64,000 nt of DNA, taken from the NCBI GenBank assembly GCA_015277795.1, contig CP063848.1, positions 5,084,001 to 5,148,000 of the forward strand, read 5' to 3'. Positions 57,416 through 64,000 of the stretch are shown one piece after another. Under the pieces are notes generated by a model. The model did no database searches and was not told the origin of the DNA. It was given only the letters and a program-made list of their open reading frames with translations. Positions within the stretch are counted from its first letter, which is position 1, and every line of letters starts with the position of its first letter. A program made the translations under genes and the position numbers. The stretch comes from Massilia sp. UMI-21 (GTDB lineage Bacteria > Pseudomonadota > Gammaproteobacteria > Burkholderiales > Burkholderiaceae_D).

Positions 57416-58848
57416 TGCTCCTCGCGGAACTCGACGTAGGCGCGGTCGCGCACCTGGCGCATCCAGTCTTCCAGCGCTTCCTGCAGCTTGCGCTCGCGCA
57501 GCACCTGGCGAGCCATGTCGCGCTCGCGCTGCATGCTCTGGTCCTCGGTCTTGCGCTCGGCGACGCGCAGGATGTGGAAGCCGAACGGCGACTCGATGAC
57601 GTCCGAGACCTCGCCCGGCTTCAGGGTGGCCAGGGCCTGGTCGAATTCCGGACCGGCGTCGCCCGGCTCGAGCCAGCCCAGGTCGCCGCCCTTGGCGGCG
57701 CTGGCCGGCTCCTGGCTGTTCTGGCGCGCCAGGTCTTCGAAGGTGGCGCTCTTGTTGGCGATCTTTTCCTTCAGCTCGGCCAGCTTCTTCTTGACCTCGG
57801 CCGCGGTCATGGTCGGCGTCGGCTTCATGAGGATGTGGCTGACACGGGTCTTCTGGATCACGGCGTTCTCGCCCGCGGCGGCGTCGAGCAGGCTGCGCTG
57901 GTCCGCCATCCTGAGGATGTGGAAACCGACGTTGGTCTTGATGATCGGGGTGACCTGGCCCGGCTTGAGCTTGCGCAGCTCGGTCGCGAAGATCGGCGGC
58001 AGGCGGTCCGGGTCGCGCCAGCCGATCTCGCCGCCCTTCAGGGCGTCGTTCGCGTCGGAATAGGTCGCGGCCATCTTGCTGAAATCGGCGCCGGTGCGCA
58101 GCTGGCGCGCCACTTCCTCGGCGCGCGCGCGGCGCGCCGCGATCTGCTCGGGCGAGGCATTCTCGGGCACCGCCACCAGGATCTGCGACAGGTTCATCTC
58201 GACCTTGTCGGCTGCCGCGGCCTTGGAGGCGGCCAGGTAGGTGTCGATCTCGGCTTCCGAGACCTGGATCTTGGAATCCACTTCGTGCTCGCGCAACTGC
58301 TGCAGCATGATCTCGTTGCGGATGTCTTCGCGGAACTGCCCATACGGCAGGCCCTCTTTTTCCATCTGGTTGCGCATTTCCTGGACCGACATCTTCTGGT
58401 TTTCGGCGATGCGGCCAATGGTGGCGTCGAGCCTGCGGTCGTCGACGCGCACGCCCATTTCCTTGGCCAGCTGGAGCTGTGCGCGCTCGACGATCATGGC
58501 TTCGACCACCTGGCGCTCCAGGGTGGCCTGGTCCGGCAGCTGCACGTTGCGCGCCTTCAGGTTCTGCGCGGTCTGGGCCACGCGATTGCGCACTTCGTTC
58601 TTGGTGATCACTTCGTCATTGACGACCACGTGGATCGAATCGAGCACCTTGGCGTTGCTGGAGGCTGGCGGCAGGAAACCGCTGCCCGGCTTGGTGGCGG
58701 CAGTGGCAGCCGGCGCCGTGGCTTGGGCCATGACCTGGCCCGCGGCCAGCGCGCACAGCAGGGCTGCCGCGAGCGCGGCCTTGGCAGGCTTGCCTGCGCG
58801 CTGGGAAATGTGCATACGGGTGGAACGCGTCATCTGGAAAGCACTCAT
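57412..58848 (-). CDS. surA: Periplasmic chaperone and peptidyl-prolyl isomerase SurA
   Basis: Up to 478 residues. A signal peptide ([19 protein letters not shown]) leads to the SurA N-terminal chaperone domain, with [20 protein letters not shown] and QNLKAR. Two parvulin rotamase domains follow ([13 protein letters not shown]... [14 protein letters not shown]; and [10 protein letters not shown]... [16 protein letters not shown]), both followed by FHILRM/FHILRV. SurA delivers unfolded outer-membrane proteins, including LptD, to BAM. ATGs at 58833 and 58815 are alternative starts; none has a clear ribosome site. Confidence 0.95.
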   Translation of the reverse strand: MSAFQMTRSTRMHISQRAGKPAKAALAAALLCALAAGQVMAQATAPAATAATKPGSGFLPPASSNAKVLDSIHVVVNDEVITKNEVRNRVAQTAQNLKARNVQLPDQATLERQVVEAMIVERAQLQLAKEMGVRVDDRRLDATIGRIAENQKMSVQEMRNQMEKEGLPYGQFREDIRNEIMLQQLREHEVDSKIQVSEAEIDTYLAASKAAAADKVEMNLSQILVAVPENASPEQIAARRARAEEVARQLRTGADFSKMAATYSDANDALKGGEIGWRDPDRLPPIFATELRKLKPGQVTPIIKTNVGFHILRMADQRSLLDAAAGENAVIQKTRVSHILMKPTPTMTAAEVKKKLAELKEKIANKSATFEDLARQNSQEPASAAKGGDLGWLEPGDAGPEFDQALATLKPGEVSDVIESPFGFHILRVAERKTEDQSMQRERDMARQVLRERKLQEALEDWMRQVRDRAYVEFREEQ

Positions 58849-58917
58849 TCAGGGTGAATAATCATTCAATTGCCAACCCCGCAGTCTACCTGACAGCGGT
58901 TAAGGCGTCCTTAAATT

Positions 58918-61197
58918 TCAGGGACGCCCCACATTGCTGTTCAGCTGCGTATAGCCCGGCACGCTCTTGTTGAACGTCTCGAGCGGGTTGCCCGAACCAA
59001 GGCGCGACAGGCCGTTGAGCTCGAGCTGGAAGAAGATCGGCGTCGACGTGGTCTGGGCGGCGGTCACGAAGCGCTGGACCCCGGCACGGAACACCCAGCA
59101 ATCGGCCTTGTACTCCAGGCCGACCAGGCTCTCGAGCAGCTTGCCCTTGCCCGGCGTCGCATTGCCCACGGTGTACGAGCGCAGCGCGTAGCTGACGCGC
59201 CCGACGCCGTACCAGCGGGCCGACAGGGGCCACTGCGCCGACAGGTCGACGTTGCGGAAGCTGCCGCGCTGGTAACGGTATTCGGCGTTCAGGACCTTCA
59301 TCGGGGCCGGCCGCCACTGCGTACTCAGGTTCGAGCTGTACAGGTTGCTGCCGGTCGCGTCGTATTGTACGCCGCTATCGAAGCTCCAGGTCTCGGAAAT
59401 GCGCCCCGAAGCCGCCAGCAGCAGGTCGGAACGGCTCTGGTGCAGCGGCTCGCCCGGCAGGCGCACGCGCGGCTCGCTGAAATAGAGGCGCTGGCCGAAG
59501 GCCAGGCGCAGGCGCTCGGCGCCGTCCGGCTGGATGTAGCGCGACACCACGGCCGCGGTCAGCTGGTTGGCGTCGGACACGCGGTCGGCGCCGACGTAGC
59601 GGTTCTCGCTGAACAGCTGGGCGTAGTTGAAGCCGGCGCGGCCGGTGTCGAATACCGGGAACAGGTCCTGGTCCTTGTACGGCGTGTACACGTAGAACAG
59701 GCGCGGTTCCAGGGTCTGGGTCATGGCGTCGCCGAACAGCCGGGTGTCGCGCTCGAACACCAGGCCGCTGTCGAGCGAGAAGGTATTCAGGCTGCGCGAC
59801 AGCTTGGTCGGCCCGGTATAGGCGGCAGTGCGGTCCAGGTCGTACTTGCTGTGGTGGCTGATCACTTTCGGCGTGAGGAACCAGCCCGGGCGCACGATCG
59901 GATAACTGACCGAAGCCACGGCCACCGCGCGGTTGCCGCGCACCAGGTCCGGGTGCCAGAAGCTGACCGCCTCGGCATCGACCGCCCAGTCGAAGCCCTG
60001 CACGTCGTAGCGGCCGGCGTGGAAGTTAATCTGCGGCAGGCGGTCGTAGGGGCGCGGCACCGACAGGCCGTTGGTCGGCGTCGCCGCCGGATCCTGCAGC
60101 ACCTGGTAGTTCTGGGCGCGCGCGGACAGGTTCCAGTACTGGCCGACGTAGTCGGTGCGCACCTCGCGCAGCAGCTGGCGCTCGGCGCTGGCGGCCACGG
60201 TGCGCGAGAAGTCGCTCGGGTATTCGTTGTCGGAGGCGGCGTGCAGGTTCCAGCCGTAGGACCAGCCCGGCCCCAGGGCCTGGGTGTGGAACGAGTCGAC
60301 GCGCCAGCGGTCCTCGCCGGTCTCGCGGTCGTGACGCAGGCCCTCGAGGTGGGTCTCGCCGTTGTAGGCGCCCAGGCCGGTCACGCCCAGGTAGCGCCCG
60401 GTGGCGCCGAGCTGCAGGCCGCGGTCGAGCATCAGGCGCGGGAACAGCGTCAGGTCGCGGTTGGGGGCGATGTTGAAGTAATACGGCACCATGACCTCGG
60501 CCTTGCCCTTGGAGCCGAAGCCGACGGTGGGCGCCAGCCAGCCGGAGCGGCGCGCGCCCGACAGCGAGAACGACAGGGCCGGGGTGCCCAGGATCGGCAC
60601 GTCCTTGAAATAGATCACGGTCTTGCCGGCCAGGCCGACGTCGCGGCCGCTATCCAGGCGCAGCGTGCTCGATTTGAGGTACCAGTCGGGGTCCGGGCCT
60701 TCGCAGGTGCTGTAAGTGCCTTCGCGCACCAGCGCCACGTTCTCGCCGAGGAAGTCGATGCGCGAGGCATTGCCCTGGGCGTTATTCAGCTGCAAACGGT
60801 ATTCGGGACGCAGGACATAACCCTTGCCGGTTTCCAGGTTCAGCTGCAGTTCGTCGCCCTTGTAGCGGTCGCCGAAGCGCCACATGTTGACGTTGCCGCT
60901 TGCCGTGACCTGGTCTTCGACACGCAGGTAGCAGGCGGTATCGGCGGTCAGGCGGGTCTGTCCGCGTGTCAGTTCGACATTGCGTTCGAGATTGATCTGG
61001 CGATCGGGGCGGCCGCTGATTTCCTCGGCGCTGATCGTGATCGGCAGCGCCTGCTCGTCGCCATGTGCGGTCGGCTGTGGTGCGGGGGGTACAGTCTGTG
61101 CGTACAGCGGCGCCGTGGCGCCGGCAGCGGCGGCAGCCAGTACATACAGCGCAAGCGCCTGCCGCGGGGGAAATGGGTGGGCCGAAAACCAGCTCAT
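58918..61197 (-). CDS. lptD: LPS-assembly protein LptD
   Basis: A 759-residue outer-membrane barrel that inserts LPS into the outer leaflet with LptE. The signal peptide is at residues 1-33 (ending AAAGATAPLYAQ). An OstA/jellyroll domain follows (ITISAEEISGRPDRQINLERNV begins it, about 50-200), then the barrel with its conserved core GWLAPTVGFGSKGKAEVMVPYYF and the C-terminal part of the family. Cysteines in DTACYLRV, TYSTCEG and DCWVFRAG can supply the disulfides needed for maturation. First gene of lptD-surA-pdxA-rsmA. On the minus strand TATAAT occurs in the spacer upstream. Confidence 0.95.
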   Translation of the reverse strand: MSWFSAHPFPPRQALALYVLAAAAAGATAPLYAQTVPPAPQPTAHGDEQALPITISAEEISGRPDRQINLERNVELTRGQTRLTADTACYLRVEDQVTASGNVNMWRFGDRYKGDELQLNLETGKGYVLRPEYRLQLNNAQGNASRIDFLGENVALVREGTYSTCEGPDPDWYLKSSTLRLDSGRDVGLAGKTVIYFKDVPILGTPALSFSLSGARRSGWLAPTVGFGSKGKAEVMVPYYFNIAPNRDLTLFPRLMLDRGLQLGATGRYLGVTGLGAYNGETHLEGLRHDRETGEDRWRVDSFHTQALGPGWSYGWNLHAASDNEYPSDFSRTVAASAERQLLREVRTDYVGQYWNLSARAQNYQVLQDPAATPTNGLSVPRPYDRLPQINFHAGRYDVQGFDWAVDAEAVSFWHPDLVRGNRAVAVASVSYPIVRPGWFLTPKVISHHSKYDLDRTAAYTGPTKLSRSLNTFSLDSGLVFERDTRLFGDAMTQTLEPRLFYVYTPYKDQDLFPVFDTGRAGFNYAQLFSENRYVGADRVSDANQLTAAVVSRYIQPDGAERLRLAFGQRLYFSEPRVRLPGEPLHQSRSDLLLAASGRISETWSFDSGVQYDATGSNLYSSNLSTQWRPAPMKVLNAEYRYQRGSFRNVDLSAQWPLSARWYGVGRVSYALRSYTVGNATPGKGKLLESLVGLEYKADCWVFRAGVQRFVTAAQTTSTPIFFQLELNGLSRLGSGNPLETFNKSVPGYTQLNSNVGRP

Positions 61198-61293
61198 GGA
61201 GAATCTGCGTGCGCCATAAAGGGCGGTATTTTTGGAATGAATCCCTTATTATATGGGAATTAGCTCAACCAACCGGATTCACCAGGCCGCTTC
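61198..61293. promoter_or_regulatory. Divergent lptD / amgK promoter region
   Basis: This 96-base spacer contains CCCTTATTATATGGGA, which offers TATTAT to the rightward amgK gene and TATAAT to the leftward lptD gene. TTGGAAT upstream could be the -35 for amgK. The overlapping -10 boxes suggest mutually exclusive use. Confidence 0.45.
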
Positions 61294-62352
61294 ATGTCTT
61301 CTTTGTATCAAAACTCCTCCACTTCCACGGGCTCCGACGCACGCCTGCAGCAATTGACAGAATGGCTGGCCTCGACCGGCCTGGTGGAAGTGGAAAGCGG
61401 CCGCCCGGCGTCCGCGGATGCCAGCTTCCGACGCTATTTCCGCTACGACGTTGTTCCAGGCATGCGCGAGAAACTCGGCGCCACCCTCGTGGCCATGGAT
61501 GCGCCGCCGGAGCGCGAGAACGTGCCGGCCTACATCCACGTGCAGGGACTGCTGCTGGACGCCGGCGTCACGGTGCCGGCCATCGTCGACCGCAAGGTCG
61601 ATAGCGGGTTCCTGCTGCTGTCCGACCACGGCGTGACCACCTACCTGCAGCGCCTGGATTCGGACAATGCCGCCTTCATGTACTCGGACGCGGTCGACGC
61701 CCTGCTCAAGTTCCAGCTTGCCAGCGAGCCCGGCAAGCTGCCGGAGTTCGACCGCGCCTTCGTGCTGCGCGAGATGAACCTGTTCCCGGAATGGTTCATC
61801 GAGCGCCACCTGGGCGTGCAGCTCGACGCCAAGCAGCAGGAACAGCTGGACAAGGTGTTCGAGGCGATCACGTCCAACGTGCTGGCGCAGCAGCAGGTCT
61901 ACATGCACCGCGATTTCCATTCGCGCAACCTGATGTGGCTCGAGCAGGGCAACCCCGGCGTGCTCGACTTCCAGGACGCGGTCTACGGCCCGATCACCTA
62001 CGACCTCGGCTCGCTGCTGCGCGACGCCTACATCCAGTGGGACGAAGAGATCGTGCTGGACTGGGTGGTGCGCTACTGGCAGAGCGCCAAACAGGTCGGC
62101 CTGCCGGTCAACCCGGACATCGACGCCTTCTACCGCGACTTCGAATTCATGGCCCTGCAGCGCCACCTGAAGATCCTCGGCATCTTCTGCCGCCTGAACT
62201 ACCGCGACAACAAGCCGCACTACCTGGGCGACCTGCCGACCGTGATGAACTACGTGCGCCGCACCGCCAACCGCTACACCGAACTGAAACCGCTGCTCCG
62301 CCTCCTCGACGCGCTCGAGGACAAGGCGCCGGCGGTCGGCTACACCTTCTGA
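61294..62352 (+). CDS. amgK: N-acetylmuramate/N-acetylglucosamine 1-kinase AmgK
   Basis: A 352-residue phosphotransferase of the aminoglycoside-kinase fold. The catalytic loop is VYMHRDFHSRNLMW (near 200-213) and the metal motif VLDFQDAVYGP. The N-terminal ASFRRYFRYD is typical of AmgK. The enzyme phosphorylates MurNAc released from recycled cell wall. It is followed 16 bases later by murU, which completes the pathway. Together they let cells remake UDP-MurNAc without MurA, which gives intrinsic fosfomycin tolerance in organisms studied. Confidence 0.9.
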   Translation: MSSLYQNSSTSTGSDARLQQLTEWLASTGLVEVESGRPASADASFRRYFRYDVVPGMREKLGATLVAMDAPPERENVPAYIHVQGLLLDAGVTVPAIVDRKVDSGFLLLSDHGVTTYLQRLDSDNAAFMYSDAVDALLKFQLASEPGKLPEFDRAFVLREMNLFPEWFIERHLGVQLDAKQQEQLDKVFEAITSNVLAQQQVYMHRDFHSRNLMWLEQGNPGVLDFQDAVYGPITYDLGSLLRDAYIQWDEEIVLDWVVRYWQSAKQVGLPVNPDIDAFYRDFEFMALQRHLKILGIFCRLNYRDNKPHYLGDLPTVMNYVRRTANRYTELKPLLRLLDALEDKAPAVGYTF

Positions 62353-62368
62353 GGACGATTCCCTTTTC

Positions 62369-63091
62369 ATGAAAGCCATGATTTTCGCCGCCGGCCGCGG
62401 CGAGCGCATGCGCCCGCTCACGGACGCCTGCCCCAAGCCGCTGCTCAAGGTGCGCGGACGGCCGATGATCACCTACCACGTGCTGAACCTGGTGCGCGCC
62501 GGGATCAAGGACATCGTCATCAACCACTCGCACCTCGGCCACATGATCGAGGAAGAACTCGGCGACGGCAGCAGGTACGGCGCGCGCATCGTGTACTCGC
62601 ACGAGCCGACCCCGCTCGAGACCGCGGGCGGCATCGCCAATGCGCTGCACCTGCTGGGCGACGAGCCTTTCCTCGCGGTGTCGGGCGACATCTACGCGCC
62701 CTACTTCGACTTTTCGCAGGTGGTCGACGTCCTGAAGGACAAGGACATGCTGGGCATTCCCTACCCGCCCGACAAGCGCGACATCGCCTGGCTGTGGCTG
62801 ACGCCGAACCCCTGGCACAACCCGGACGGCGACTTCGCGCTCGACATGTACACGCTGCGCAACGAAGGCCAGGTGAAGTGGAATTTTGCCGGCATCGGCG
62901 TCTACCGTCCCGAGATGTTCGACGGCATCGAGGCCGGCGACTTCGTCAAGTTCGGCCCCCTGATGCGCAAGTTCATCGAGCAGGGCCGCGTCGGCGGCGA
63001 GCTGTACCAGGGACCATGGGTCAACGTCGGCACCGCGCACCAGCTCGAAGAACTCAACGCGCCGCTGGGTGCGGCCAAAACAGGTTCATGA
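62369..63091 (+). CDS. murU: N-acetylmuramate alpha-1-phosphate uridylyltransferase MurU
   Basis: A 240-residue nucleotidyltransferase. The N-terminal signature is AAGRGERMRPLTDACPKPLL, and KVRGRPMITYHV and VSGDIYAPYFDF give the sugar-phosphate and metal sites. It makes UDP-MurNAc from MurNAc-1-phosphate and UTP. It follows amgK, and the next gene, pepP, begins in an ATGA overlap with its stop. Confidence 0.93.
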   Translation: MKAMIFAAGRGERMRPLTDACPKPLLKVRGRPMITYHVLNLVRAGIKDIVINHSHLGHMIEEELGDGSRYGARIVYSHEPTPLETAGGIANALHLLGDEPFLAVSGDIYAPYFDFSQVVDVLKDKDMLGIPYPPDKRDIAWLWLTPNPWHNPDGDFALDMYTLRNEGQVKWNFAGIGVYRPEMFDGIEAGDFVKFGPLMRKFIEQGRVGGELYQGPWVNVGTAHQLEELNAPLGAAKTGS

Positions 63092-64000
63092 CTGCACCCG
63101 GGGTCATGACCGCGTCCGTCGCGTCCTGTATCGAACGCCGTGCGCGCCTGGCGGCGCGCATGCAGCCGGGATCGGTCGCGGTGCTGGCCACCGCCCCGGA
63201 AGTCCTGCGCAACGGCGACAGCGAGTATCCCTACCGGCACGACAGCTATTTCTATTACCTGACCGGCTTCACCGAACCGGAAAGCCTGCTGGTGCTCGTC
63301 GCGCCAGGCGGCGACGCGGCGGCACGCGCGATCCTGTTCTGCCGCGAGAAGAACCTGGAACGCGAGATCTGGGACGGCTACCGCTACGGCCCGGAAGCCG
63401 CGCGCCTGGCATTCGGCTTCGACGAAGCGTTTCCGATCAGCGAACTCGACGCCCAAATGGGCAAGCTGCTGGCCAATGCGCCGGCGCTGTACTACGCGCT
63501 CGGCCACAGCGCCGCGCTCGACGCCCAGGTCGGCGGCTGGCTCAAGGCGGTGCGCGCCCAGGGCCGCAGCGGCATCGCGGCGCCCGGCACCACCCACCAC
63601 CTGCTCGGCATCCTCGACGAGATGCGCCTGCTCAAGGATGCCGACGAACAGGACCTGATGGCACGCGCGGCCGGCATCGCCGCCGGCGCCCATGCGCGCG
63701 CGATGCGCTTTACCCGTCCCGGCGTGTTCGAGTACGAGATCGAGGCCGAGCTGCTGCACGAATTCCGCCGCCACGGCGCCCAGTTCCCGGCCTATACCCC
63801 GATCGTCGCCGCCGGCAGCAACGCCTGCGTGCTGCACTACAACCAGAACAATCGCCAATGCCGCGAGGGCGAGCTGGTGCTGGTCGACGCCGGCTGCGAG
63901 TTCGATGGCTACGCCTCGGACATCACGCGCACCTGGCCGGTGAATGGGCGTTTCAGCGAACCGCAGAAAGCCTTGTACGAGCTGGTGCTGCAGGCGCAGG
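63088..64000 (+). CDS. pepP: Xaa-Pro aminopeptidase (aminopeptidase P), 5' part
   Basis: The first 304 codons run to the window edge; the full enzyme is about 440-450 residues. The N-terminal domain has DSEYPYRHDSYFYYLTGFTEP (landmark at about 43-63), as in PepP. The pita-bread catalytic domain begins with EMRLLKDADEQDLMARAAGI. The first metal ligands are in LVLVDAGCEFDGYASDITRT (two Asp). It removes N-terminal residues next to proline. Its ATG overlaps the murU stop (ATGA). The remaining metal ligands lie outside the window. Confidence 0.93.
   Translation, partial: MTAPGVMTASVASCIERRARLAARMQPGSVAVLATAPEVLRNGDSEYPYRHDSYFYYLTGFTEPESLLVLVAPGGDAAARAILFCREKNLEREIWDGYRYGPEAARLAFGFDEAFPISELDAQMGKLLANAPALYYALGHSAALDAQVGGWLKAVRAQGRSGIAAPGTTHHLLGILDEMRLLKDADEQDLMARAAGIAAGAHARAMRFTRPGVFEYEIEAELLHEFRRHGAQFPAYTPIVAAGSNACVLHYNQNNRQCREGELVLVDAGCEFDGYASDITRTWPVNGRFSEPQKALYELVLQAQ

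Overview
The window looks like a chromosomal piece of a high-GC betaproteobacterium of the family Oxalobacteraceae, most likely Massilia/Telluria or a close relative. The basis is gene order and family content: leuS-lptE-holA, bamE diverging from fur, lptD-surA-pdxA-rsmA, an amgK-murU pair, a PEP-CTERM protein and an ISL3-type element. The genus is inferred, not proven.

Region 1 to about 6840 is the right part of an integrated mobilizable element that continues beyond the left edge. It carries the start of a possible Imm33-like protein, a ribbon-helix-helix mobilization protein, a small two-helix membrane protein, a soluble VirD4/TraD-type coupling ATPase and a MobF-type relaxase-helicase broken by one in-frame TAA. 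A large serine recombinase points back into the element. Just beyond the recombinase start the sequence changes into the C-terminal two thirds of a YkgJ-type cysteine-cluster gene, so the element appears to have integrated into ykgJ, with this junction at about 6829-6850. A 1220-residue Upf1-like helicase with a long coiled-coil insertion follows (7160-10822); it is the main candidate for an undescribed or defence function.

Region 10.9-28 kb is mostly chromosomal: uppP, recQ, a FucP-like transporter, trmB, an AstE/aspartoacylase-like hydrolase, a PEP-CTERM protein, an aldo/keto reductase, tRNA-Gly(CCC), a TraB/GumN protein lacking the usual histidines, a chemoreceptor, a TorF-like porin, and a radical-SAM/UdgX DNA-repair operon directly behind a perfect LexA-type box. 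A group II intron (27998-29854) sits immediately after a hairpin downstream of an M16 peptidase gene.

Region 30-44 kb holds the M16 peptidase, a 13-repeat Sel1 protein, a two-gene signalling module (HDOD-GAF-histidine kinase plus REC-PAS-GGDEF-EAL), a Bcr/CflA efflux pump, a THUMP methyltransferase, a HemJ/CopD-like membrane protein and proA.

Region 43.6-64 kb is core housekeeping: holA, lptE, leuS, a barstar-like protein, dapB, bamE, fur, hrcA, a HAD phosphatase, two tandem paralogous lipoproteins with three phased 11-bp repeats upstream, an ISL3-family IS inserted into the T-tract of their terminator with an 8-bp target duplication, then rsmA, pdxA, surA and lptD, diverging from amgK, murU and pepP (cut by the right edge). 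A family of roughly 110-bp inverted-repeat elements beginning GTAGGGTGG is scattered through the window; one copy supplies the stop codon of holA.
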